Assembly (NCBI GenBank): GCA_964463915.1
Contig: CAYXEH010000022.1
Location: 1-38,975 of the forward strand
Length of the DNA: 38,975 nt
From: PUPG01 sp964463915
GTDB lineage: Bacteria; Bacteroidota; Bacteroidia; Bacteroidales; UBA7960
Reading direction: 5' to 3'
This document shows positions 23,842 to 31,406 of the stretch, in pieces; position 1 is the stretch's first letter, and each line of letters opens with the position of its first letter. The notes under the pieces are model-generated. The model saw nothing but the letters and a program-made list of their open reading frames with translations, made no database searches and was not told where the DNA came from. The position numbers and the translations under genes were made by a program.

Positions 23842-25137
23842 ATGGATTACCAGCAAACCCTGGATTACTTATTCGGGCAATTGCCCATGTTTCAGCGTAT
23901 CGGAGCTGCAGCCTACAAAGCTGATCTTACAACTACAATCGAGCTTTGCAGGTACCTGGATAACCCGGAGCGTGTTTTTCCCAGTATTCATGTGGCCGGA
24001 ACCAACGGTAAAGGGTCGGTATCGCATATGATTGCTTCTGTATTGCAGGAGCAGGGATTGAAAACCGGGCTGACTACTTCTCCTCACCTGAAAGATTTCA
24101 GGGAACGTATCAGGGTCAATGGGGCAATGATCCCGAAGGATGCGGTCAGCGATTTTGTTGCAGCACACCGGAGTTATTTTGATTCCCTGAAGCCCTCTTT
24201 TTTTGAAATGACCATGGGCATGGCATTTGATTGGTTTGCCAGACAGAAGGTTGATATTGCTGTTGTTGAGACCGGAATGGGAGGGCGGCTTGACTCGTCC
24301 AATGTGGTATGCCCTTTGCTGACCATTATTACGAATATCGGGTTGGACCATATGCAGTTTTTGGGAAATACACCCAGAGATATAGCGGTGGAAAAAGCAG
24401 GGATTATTAAGCAGGGAGTTCCCCTGGTAGTCGGGCGGCGACAACCGGAATTGCATGATATATTTGAGTCTGCTGCAGCAAAGCGGCAGGCACCATTGTT
24501 TGTTGCCCCTGATCATTTTGAGGTTATACATACCGGTATAAAAGTTGAGAAGGGAAGGGCGCTGAAGGAGGTGAAAGTGAGGCATCAGGGAGCGGGGCAT
24601 CTATACCTGACTGACCTGATGGGCGACTACCAGATTGAAAATTTGCTGACTGTTCTTCAGGCGATGAAAACACTTACGCTTGCCGGCGGGAGAAAGGTGC
24701 CTGCCAGTGCTGTCAGGGACGGATTACGCAATGTGGTTGCCAATACCGGTATTGCAGGACGCTGGCAGCAGCTGACGGACAAACCAAAGGTGATTTGTGA
24801 CAGCGGGCACAATGCGGATGGAATCAGACAGATTCTGGAACAATTGCAGTCAGAACCTCATGACCAATTAAGGGTTGTGTTTGGCATGGTGGAGGACAAG
24901 GAGCGGAAAGAGATATTGAAGATGTTGCCCCGCAGTGCTGTATATTATTTTTGTAAGCCCAATGTAATACGTGGGCTGGATGCAAAAGAGCTGGCTATGG
25001 ATGCCAGCTCTTCTGGTCTTCACGGAAATGTGTATCCTTCTGTGCAGGACGCTCTTGCATCGGCAAAGGAAGATGCATCCCCGTATGATCTGATCTTTGT
25101 AGGGGGTAGCACCTTTGTAGTGTCCGAGGTGGTTTGA
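23842..25137 (+). CDS. folC: Folylpolyglutamate synthase/dihydrofolate synthase
   Basis: 431 residues, Mur-ligase fold. The ATP loop GTNGKGS lies at 53-59, preceded by HVAGT. TSPHLKDFRERI lies near 80, TGMGGRLDSSN near 145, and CDSGHN near 322 in the C-terminal domain. It adds glutamate to dihydropteroate and folates in the cytoplasm. It is the last gene of the exbB-exbD-tonB-folC unit, an odd metabolic partner for the transport genes. It converges on the DUF4168-like gene with 28 bp between stops. A small GACC/GGTC dyad at 25135-25148 is the only terminator-like feature. Confidence 0.93.
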   Translation: MDYQQTLDYLFGQLPMFQRIGAAAYKADLTTTIELCRYLDNPERVFPSIHVAGTNGKGSVSHMIASVLQEQGLKTGLTTSPHLKDFRERIRVNGAMIPKDAVSDFVAAHRSYFDSLKPSFFEMTMGMAFDWFARQKVDIAVVETGMGGRLDSSNVVCPLLTIITNIGLDHMQFLGNTPRDIAVEKAGIIKQGVPLVVGRRQPELHDIFESAAAKRQAPLFVAPDHFEVIHTGIKVEKGRALKEVKVRHQGAGHLYLTDLMGDYQIENLLTVLQAMKTLTLAGGRKVPASAVRDGLRNVVANTGIAGRWQQLTDKPKVICDSGHNADGIRQILEQLQSEPHDQLRVVFGMVEDKERKEILKMLPRSAVYYFCKPNVIRGLDAKELAMDASSSGLHGNVYPSVQDALASAKEDASPYDLIFVGGSTFVVSEVV

Positions 25138-25165
25138 CCTTTAAGGGTCTCTTACCAGGGGCTGC

Positions 25166-25774
25166 CTATTGATTTTGCTCTTGCTTTTTCTTCTCTTCCA
25201 GCTCTTTTTCTGCTTCTTTCCTTCTTTCTTCCAGAATTTTCTCCTTGGCACGTTCCCTGGCCAGGTAGGTGATATATTCTCTCAGTTGTTCGTCCTTGCG
25301 AAACTCTTCAAGTATCTCCTTGTAATCTTCCATGTCCAGTTCATGTTCCTGAATGATCAGCTGCATTTCTCCCTGCATTTCCCGCTGCATCTCGGTGATT
25401 TTCGGAGCCACCTCGTTAAAAGCCTCTACCTCTTCACTGGAGAAGGCATCTAACTGACCGATTTGGGCGGCCTGGGCGATTTGCTGGAATCGCTCGTAGC
25501 TGAGGCCATGTTCCTGGGTGAGTTCAGCCATTTCCTCACGTGTATCCCGCTGCAGTTCGCTGATTCCCTGGTTTGAGTCAAAAAAAGCAAGCAGCTTCTC
25601 ATCCTCAAACGGAAATTCCACATCTTCCCACGGGTCTTCCTCCTCTTCTTCCTGCTCTTGTTGTTCCTGTTCTTCCTGCGCCATCAACGAAAACGGAAGC
25701 ATCAGCATCATTGCAATAAAGAATACCATAAAATACTTACTTGCAACACTCAGGTTAATTTTTGTTAATTTCAT
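25166..25774 (-). CDS. Secreted DUF4168-like acidic helical protein
   Basis: 202 residues. A signal peptide is followed by LMAQEE and a run of Glu and Gln. Two similar helical segments follow: about residues 59-106 (FFDSNQGISELQRDTREEM, HGLSYERFQQIA) and about 118-165 (FNEVAPKITEMQREMQGEM, HELDMEDYKEIL). Each fits the DUF4168 pattern of a helix ending in a Gln/Glu-rich stretch, then a G/E-L-[ST]-x-E-x-[FY]-x-x-I motif. The C-terminus is a charged coiled-coil-like helix. Function is unknown. It is probably periplasmic. It has its own -7 element upstream and is not clearly part of an operon. Confidence 0.78.
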   Translation of the reverse strand: MKLTKINLSVASKYFMVFFIAMMLMLPFSLMAQEEQEQQEQEEEEEDPWEDVEFPFEDEKLLAFFDSNQGISELQRDTREEMAELTQEHGLSYERFQQIAQAAQIGQLDAFSSEEVEAFNEVAPKITEMQREMQGEMQLIIQEHELDMEDYKEILEEFRKDEQLREYITYLARERAKEKILEERRKEAEKELEEKKKQEQNQ

Positions 25775-25811
25775 AACTGTTGATTTGGGGTTACATTAAA
25801 ACTATGTCTGA

Positions 25812-25819
25812 CAAAAATA
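25812..25819 (-). promoter_or_regulatory. -7 element for the DUF4168-like gene
   Basis: On the minus strand this reads TATTTTTG, matching TAnnTTTG, 38 bp before the start at 25774. The run is A/T-rich, so a chance match is possible. Confidence 0.35.
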
Positions 25820-25834
25820 AGCATTATAAGAAAA

Positions 25835-26089
25835 ATGTCTTATTTTTTTTCGTTAAAAGAACCAAAAGATATTTCTGCTTCGTTGGTTCTATATCGAAAA
25901 CCTCTGATAAATAAGATTGCAAAACCAGTGCCAAACTTTCCACAGCCAATTTTGCTGGTATTTTCTCATGGCTTGTTTTCTCTGGCACTATTGCCGGCAA
26001 GACTTACCAATGGCTGGCAGATAAAGAATTTCCTCTGTTTTTTCATGACAAATTCTTGTACCCGGATAACAATTCATACCCAGGGCCGG
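25835..26089 (+). pseudogene. Possible remnant of a tyrosine-recombinase-like gene
   Basis: The frame from ATG 25835 begins MSYFFSLKEPKDISASLVLY, which recalls the F-x-LKEPKS-x-x-x-TLI start of arm-DNA-binding domains in Bacteroidota integrases. The resemblance fades after about 22 residues. In another frame, a start-less stretch of about 58 codons ends at a stop near 26089 and reads like protein (FSWLVFSGTIAGKTYQWLAD). This would fit a decayed gene with at least one frameshift. The match is short and from memory; chance is a real alternative. Confidence 0.15.
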
Positions 26090-26109
26090 AATAAAGCATC
26101 GGGTCAGGA

Positions 26110-27543
26110 TCATTCGGTGGCGAAAAAATCATCTGTAAAATTGAGCAGAAAGACTTTGTCGGTTCCCCGGGTAAAAGCGGTATAGAGCCAACGCAGGTAT
26201 TCGGTATCCGGTTTTTTTTCTGGAAGATAACCCATTTCCACAAATACGTTTTCCCATTGTCCCCCCTGGGCCTTATGGCAGGTCATTGCGTAAGCGTATT
26301 TTACCTGGAGTGCATTAAGATAGGGGCTTTTCTTGATGGCTGACATCCTTGTTCTTTTGTTTGGGATATCTTTGAAATCTTCAGCCACTGCATCGAAAAG
26401 TGTTCGGGCCTCCCTTTCGGGCAGGGCCGGCGTTTCTGACTGCAATGTATCAAGCATCAACTTAACGTCCAATTCAGGCATGTCCGGGTAATCTGTCAGC
26501 CGGGCTGTTACATCAGCAAAGCGGAAGCCATATATATCTTCGGTTCTTTGGATTCTTGTGAGTTCCAGGATATCGCCGTTGGCAATAAAACCGGCTTCTG
26601 AAGTTGCAGGCAACCAATAATAGTTGTTCCTAACTACCATAAGCAGGTCCCCGGCATTGATCTCATCCTCCATAAACAATACCCTTTGTCGTATATGCTG
26701 GTTGAACAGGTTGGCCCGTTTATTGGACCTGCATATCATCAGTGCCTGTTCTTTTCCTCCCGAAAGAAATGCCGTGTCAACTTCATCCGCTGCTTCCTGG
26801 CCCTGCACACGGATCACGTCCCTGAATCTTTCTGTTTGTAAAGGGGGGAATCCGCCGGTGTTATCCGAAAGTAAATGCCGGATTCTTGTGGCATTGTGGA
26901 GGATGCCGCTGTTCTTTGCCTGTCTGACCACCTCCATGAGCTCGTACTCCCGAATGTGAACCTGGTAAGCCTGCTCCAGGAAGGTTTTACTCAAGGCGGG
27001 GCTTTCTGTAGAACGTACCGGGGGAAGCTGGGCCGTATCACCAATGAATATCAGGCGGCAGTTCCGTTGATTATAGACATACTCAATGAGGTCATCCAGC
27101 AAGTTAGCCCTGCCGAATAAACTTCCCTGCTCTGTGGTATTTGACCCGGGGATCATGGAAGCTTCGTCCACAATAAAGATGGTATTGCTGTGTTTGTTTT
27201 CCTGCCGGACAATCTGCACGGAACCATCCCCTGCGGTTTGAATCCGGTATATTTTTTTGTGGATGGTGAGTGCTTGTTTTCCTGAGTATCCGGCTAATAC
27301 TTTTGCGGCCCTTCCTGTGGGAGCCAAAAGCACAGTTTTGAGGTTGAACCCGGGCAGCACCCTTACGAGACTACTGACAATAGAGGTTTTCCCTGTACCT
27401 GCATAGCCTTTCAGTAAAAACATGGATGCCGGGTCTTTGTCTGTGAGAAAGGTGGATAAATGGTCTGTCAGAGAAGCCTGGTCTCTGGTTTGTTCGTAGG
27501 GGAATGCGGCTTTGATACTGCGGGCAATGTCAATTTTTTGCAT
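26110..27543 (-). CDS. RecD-like SF1 DNA helicase (AAA ATPase)
   Basis: 477 residues from ATG 27543 (MQKIDIARSIK). A longer frame reaching 27660 is rejected because it lies within the preceding gene. Walker A is GYAGTGKT (46-53), Walker B IVDEASM near 134, and GDTAQLPPV near 175 fits helicase motif III. The C-terminal UvrD_C_2 part carries TCHKAQGGQWENV and YTAFTRGTDKVFL. It is a short RecD2/Dda-like 5'-3' helicase, without the N-terminal domain of RecD2. Its start is one base after the tamL stop, so it is translationally coupled to an outer-membrane gene with no obvious functional link. Confidence 0.88.
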   Translation of the reverse strand: MQKIDIARSIKAAFPYEQTRDQASLTDHLSTFLTDKDPASMFLLKGYAGTGKTSIVSSLVRVLPGFNLKTVLLAPTGRAAKVLAGYSGKQALTIHKKIYRIQTAGDGSVQIVRQENKHSNTIFIVDEASMIPGSNTTEQGSLFGRANLLDDLIEYVYNQRNCRLIFIGDTAQLPPVRSTESPALSKTFLEQAYQVHIREYELMEVVRQAKNSGILHNATRIRHLLSDNTGGFPPLQTERFRDVIRVQGQEAADEVDTAFLSGGKEQALMICRSNKRANLFNQHIRQRVLFMEDEINAGDLLMVVRNNYYWLPATSEAGFIANGDILELTRIQRTEDIYGFRFADVTARLTDYPDMPELDVKLMLDTLQSETPALPEREARTLFDAVAEDFKDIPNKRTRMSAIKKSPYLNALQVKYAYAMTCHKAQGGQWENVFVEMGYLPEKKPDTEYLRWLYTAFTRGTDKVFLLNFTDDFFATE

Positions 27544-27544
27544 A

Positions 27545-29932
27545 TCAGAAAGGGTATCCGATCCCCAGGTTAAGGTTCCAGTCATTGAATTCCGGGAAAT
27601 GCCCGATCCATTGGTCCCGGGAATCAACGCCCGGATCTCTGACCGGAAAAGCCGCGTCAAGTCTTACCAGGAAGAAGTTAAAATCAAGCCGCACTCCCAG
27701 CCCGGCTCCGATGGCCACTTCCTTATAAAAACTATCGGCATTGAACTCTCCGCCGGGGAATTGTTCGTTTTCCTGCAAGAACCAAACATTGCCTGCATCC
27801 ATGAAGAATGCACCTTTCCAATAACGGTATACTGGGAAGCGGTACTCTATGTTGGCTTCCAGCTTAATATCTCCGTATTTGTCGAATCGCAATGTTTCAG
27901 CCGACCCGTAACTGCCGGGTCCCAGGTTGTAAATGCTCCAGGCCCTGACGCTGTTGGCACCGCCACTATAATAACTTTTAATAAAAGGCATAATATCCAG
28001 GTTGCCGTAGGGAACACCGATGCCTCCCATGAGCCTGAGAACAATGGTATTGTGTTCATCAAAAACCCGGTAAAGGCGAAGATCCGCATCGGCTTTCAGA
28101 TACTGGGCAAAGGGTATGCCGAACATTGTGTAGCTGCCTTCTTCATTCACAGAAGCATCCAGTTGTTTTGCCGTCAGTTGCATGAGGTTTCCGGCAGATT
28201 CAAAATTACCCCTGAAATAGATAAAGTCCTGATGGCGGTCTATCTGTTGGGTGTTGTAAGTGTAATTGTATTCCAGGCCGCCAATCAAGTGATCCCTGTA
28301 TCTGCTAAGAATCAACGGGTTGGCCTCGGGGATCCTTGCCTGCAGAATGGAGTCGTTAAATATCTTTATTGAGCTGATTTCAAGGGGCGTCAGTTGATGC
28401 TTTCGGCGATTGTCCTGACTCCATTGGAAGCCGTAACTGAAATTCATAATGTAACGGGTGTAGTCAGGACGATGCCTGTAATTGATCCCTGTGAGAATGG
28501 TGCTTTGGGGGCGGGCCGTCCTGGAAAGCTTCTCCATGGGAATCGGGAATAGTAGTTTAGGGAAATCGATGGACACCTCGGCACCCATTTCTGCTGTATT
28601 AAAAGGAAGACGGCGGAAAATTTCCGTCTCTGCTGATTCTCCCGACATTTCCAGGGCACCCTTCAGCCGGAGATTCAACATTTCAGCTCCCCGGAATACA
28701 TTTCTGTTCTGGAACAAAAAATTGGCAGCAACTCCCAGGTTTCCTGAAGTATTCAAACCTTCAGCCTCTACTGTGAAAGCGTGGGCGGGTGAACGTGTAA
28801 GCTCAACCCGCATATTGAGCAACCCGAGGCTGTCAGGGAGGGACCCTGCCTGTGTCTCCTCAAACTGCATGTTAATGTAACGGAAGTTCCTCAGGCCTGC
28901 CAGGTAACGGTGAGTCAGCTCATGTTGACTCAGGCTGTAAAAGGCACCCGGTTCCAGCAAAATGTTATTTGCGATGGTTTGTGGGCGGACCTGCATTTCA
29001 CCGTTATGCAGGAGGGTATAGACCGGATTGCCCCCGTTGCCATTGATTTGTAAGCGGGTTGTGTCTGAAAATGTCTGTTCGGGCTGCAGACGGGTAAATT
29101 CAGGATATATAAAAACCTCATTGATCCTGTATCTTTTATGGGGGCGGTCGTCGTTCCGGTCGATAAAGCCTCCGTCACGACCTCCCGGGTTTTCTATGAG
29201 CAGTTCCAGATCTACCTGTTGGTTGTTTAGTGTACTGTCAACCCGGAAGAAAATATAGTCTCTGGAAAAATTAAAAAAACCTTCATCCTTCAGCAATCTT
29301 GTAATGCGTTGCCTTTCTTCCTGAAGGTCTTCCGCGTTATAACGTTTGCCTTCGCCAATGAGCGAATTGATGGTGTCGGCATACACAAAACCCGACAATT
29401 GGGAATCAGGTATGTTGTAATCAATACGGCGAATCCTGTAGCCCTGGTTGCCTTTGACCTCATAAGTAACCAGGGCTCTTTTCCCTTTGAACTCAACCTC
29501 GTAATCGGTTTGGGCGTTGAAATACCCTTTGTTCTGGAGGAAAAGCCTGAATTGTTCAGCGGTTTGCTCAGCAGCAATGGGGTCGAAAATGACGGGTGGT
29601 TCACCAATGGTGTTTTTCATCCACTGTTTCAGGCGGTTTTCCTCTCCACGATCGGCCAGCTGGTAGATATTCAGGTGAAAGGGGTAGATCCCCAGGATGC
29701 GCCGGTTGGGAGATTGACGGATATAATTCCTCAGGGCGTGGTTGTCTACATTTGCCTCATGTACCTCGATTTTGTTACGGCTCAGCAGGTACTCACCCTC
29801 AGGCAGATGTCTGGCCGGCATGCAGCTGCCAAAAAAAAGTACTATGGTCAGAAATACAAAAGATTTATAAATGGTGATCCTGTTCACGGGAATGTTATTG
29901 TGAGAGAAACTTCGCAATACAAATTTAGCCAT
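27545..29932 (-). CDS. TamA/BamA-superfamily outer-membrane protein, lipoprotein type (TamL-like)
   Basis: 795 residues. An N-terminal lipoprotein-like signal ends in FFGSC (C37), followed by MPARHLPEGEYLL. POTRA-like repeats cover about residues 45-270 (YEVKGNQGYRIRRIDY and similar). A 16-strand-type barrel forms the second half, with the C-terminal RLDAAFPVRDPG and an ending in GIGYPF, which fits an aromatic-terminated barrel. A lipidated TamA relative (TamL) is known in Bacteroidota; TamA-type proteins work with TamB in outer-membrane assembly or lipid transport. No tamB is in the window. It is divergent from glmM, and a RecD-like helicase follows at once. Start: the only Met before the lipobox Cys. 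Confidence 0.85.
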   Translation of the reverse strand: MAKFVLRSFSHNNIPVNRITIYKSFVFLTIVLFFGSCMPARHLPEGEYLLSRNKIEVHEANVDNHALRNYIRQSPNRRILGIYPFHLNIYQLADRGEENRLKQWMKNTIGEPPVIFDPIAAEQTAEQFRLFLQNKGYFNAQTDYEVEFKGKRALVTYEVKGNQGYRIRRIDYNIPDSQLSGFVYADTINSLIGEGKRYNAEDLQEERQRITRLLKDEGFFNFSRDYIFFRVDSTLNNQQVDLELLIENPGGRDGGFIDRNDDRPHKRYRINEVFIYPEFTRLQPEQTFSDTTRLQINGNGGNPVYTLLHNGEMQVRPQTIANNILLEPGAFYSLSQHELTHRYLAGLRNFRYINMQFEETQAGSLPDSLGLLNMRVELTRSPAHAFTVEAEGLNTSGNLGVAANFLFQNRNVFRGAEMLNLRLKGALEMSGESAETEIFRRLPFNTAEMGAEVSIDFPKLLFPIPMEKLSRTARPQSTILTGINYRHRPDYTRYIMNFSYGFQWSQDNRRKHQLTPLEISSIKIFNDSILQARIPEANPLILSRYRDHLIGGLEYNYTYNTQQIDRHQDFIYFRGNFESAGNLMQLTAKQLDASVNEEGSYTMFGIPFAQYLKADADLRLYRVFDEHNTIVLRLMGGIGVPYGNLDIMPFIKSYYSGGANSVRAWSIYNLGPGSYGSAETLRFDKYGDIKLEANIEYRFPVYRYWKGAFFMDAGNVWFLQENEQFPGGEFNADSFYKEVAIGAGLGVRLDFNFFLVRLDAAFPVRDPGVDSRDQWIGHFPEFNDWNLNLGIGYPF

Positions 29933-29978
29933 TAAAGAAAAACGCCTGACGTTAAACCAGGGTGAAGTTTATAATTAT

Positions 29979-29986
29979 TAACTTTG
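29979..29986 (+). promoter_or_regulatory. -7 element for glmM
   Basis: TAACTTTG matches TAnnTTTG, 26 bp before ATG 30012. It lies 7 bp from the opposite-strand element for tamL, so the two promoters overlap. Confidence 0.5.
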
Positions 29987-29992
29987 AACCAT

Positions 29993-30000
29993 CAAATATA
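29993..30000 (-). promoter_or_regulatory. Possible -7 element for tamL
   Basis: On the minus strand this reads TATATTTG, an exact match, about 60 bp before the tamL start. It sits beside the glmM element, so the polymerases would compete for one site. Confidence 0.4.
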
Positions 30001-30011
30001 CTATATATGCT

Positions 30012-31406
30012 ATGGCTTTGATTCATTCTATTTCCGGTATTCGCGGGACAATAGGCGGACGTCCGGGGGAAGGACTTTCTCCGGCAGATGTTATGAGGTT
30101 TACAGGTGCCTATGCGATGTGGCTGCGCTCACGCCATCAAACTGATCGTATACAGGTGGTGATCGGTCGTGACGCAAGATTATCCGGCCCGCTTGTGAGC
30201 GGGATCGTGGTGAGTACACTTCAGGCGATGGGCATTGATACCATTGATGCGGGCCTTTCTACTACACCAACTATTGAGATGGGCGTACTACATCATGGGG
30301 CTCAGGGAGGTGTCATCATAACTGCCAGTCATAACCCGATGAACTGGAATGCACTCAAGTTGCTCAATGAAAAAGGAGAGTTCATGACTGCAGCCGAAGG
30401 GGAGGAGATGCACCAGTTCATGGACCTGAAGACTTTTGATTTTGTGGCGGTGAATAAACTTGGAAAGTATCTGGCCAATGATACCCTGCTTGAGATGCAC
30501 ATCGAGAAAATAATGGACCTTCCTCTGGTTGATACGGATGCCATCAGGAATGCCGGGTTTACCATAGTGGTTGATGGGATTAATTCCTCAGGCGGTATAG
30601 CAGTACCGTTGCTGCTTGAAGCATTGGGCGTAAAGCGTGTGGTAGAGGTATATTGCTCCCCTACCGGGCGTTTTCAGCACAATCCGGAACCTTTGCCCGA
30701 GCACCTGCAACGTCTTTCTTCTGAGGTGGTAAGTGAAAGAGCCCATCTGGGTTTTGCTGTAGATCCGGACGTAGACAGGCTGGCCATTGTTTCCGAAGAT
30801 GGTGAGATGTTTGGCGAGGAATATACATTGGTTGCCGTGGCTGATTATGTGTTGTCAAATACTCCGGGGAATACGGTTAGCAATTTATCTTCTACCCAGG
30901 CACTGGCTGAAATAACTGCCAGGCATGGTGGTGAGCATTTTTATTCTGCCGTGGGTGAGGTGAATGTGGTGGAAGCCATGAAGGCGCATCATGCCGTAAT
31001 AGGCGGAGAAGGAAACGGTGGGGTGATCTACCCCGCACTGCACAACGGAAGGGATGCCCTGGTAGGGATTGCGCTCTTTCTTACCCAGTTGGCCAAGAGC
31101 AAACTCAGTTGCAGCCGCTTGAAGAAGAAATATCCTGAGTTTTATATGTCTAAAAACAAAATCGAACTATCCGCGGATGTTGACCTTCCTGCCATCATAG
31201 AGAAACTTGGGGAAAAGTACAGTCGTCAGCCCATAGACAGGGTTGATGGATTAAAAATATGGTTTGACCGGGAGTGGATCCATCTCCGGTTGTCAAACAC
31301 GGAACCTGTCATTCGTTTGTACGCTGAGAGTGACAGCCCTGTAAAAGTGGATCATATTGCGGAAAAGGTCAAGCGGGACATCAGTGAGATCCTGAAAGAT
31401 TTGTAA
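30012..31406 (+). CDS. glmM: Phosphoglucosamine mutase (phosphohexomutase family)
   Basis: 464 residues. The phosphoserine loop ITASHNP carries S106. The magnesium loop is DPDVDRL near residue 249, the sugar-binding loop GEGNGG near 336, and the C-terminal phosphate-binding segment has SNTEPVIRLYAES. GlmM turns glucosamine-6-phosphate into glucosamine-1-phosphate on the way to UDP-GlcNAc for peptidoglycan and lipopolysaccharide. The sugar loop differs from the E. coli GlmM form (GEQSGH) and is closer to archaeal-type GlmM, so phosphomannomutase or phosphoglucomutase activity cannot be excluded. The last 26 bp overlap the 3' end of mfd on the other strand. Confidence 0.85.
   Translation: MALIHSISGIRGTIGGRPGEGLSPADVMRFTGAYAMWLRSRHQTDRIQVVIGRDARLSGPLVSGIVVSTLQAMGIDTIDAGLSTTPTIEMGVLHHGAQGGVIITASHNPMNWNALKLLNEKGEFMTAAEGEEMHQFMDLKTFDFVAVNKLGKYLANDTLLEMHIEKIMDLPLVDTDAIRNAGFTIVVDGINSSGGIAVPLLLEALGVKRVVEVYCSPTGRFQHNPEPLPEHLQRLSSEVVSERAHLGFAVDPDVDRLAIVSEDGEMFGEEYTLVAVADYVLSNTPGNTVSNLSSTQALAEITARHGGEHFYSAVGEVNVVEAMKAHHAVIGGEGNGGVIYPALHNGRDALVGIALFLTQLAKSKLSCSRLKKKYPEFYMSKNKIELSADVDLPAIIEKLGEKYSRQPIDRVDGLKIWFDREWIHLRLSNTEPVIRLYAESDSPVKVDHIAEKVKRDISEILKDL

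Larger units (their letters stand above)
25775..26109. other. AT-rich stretch without a recognised gene; possible remnant
   Basis: Between the DUF4168-like start and the helicase stop lie 335 bp with no gene I can support. It holds the -7 element for the DUF4168-like gene, a possible integrase-like fragment (described separately), a 10-bp palindrome TTGCCGGCAA (25991-26000) and a 7-bp AGTGCCA/TGGCACT inverted repeat. The part around 25800-25930 is clearly richer in A and T than the neighbouring genes. Confidence 0.5.

Noticed and set aside
27544..27660. Upstream extension of the RecD-like helicase frame to 27660
   Set aside because: It lies within the C-terminal barrel region of tamL and precedes the natural helicase start MQKIDIARS at 27543.
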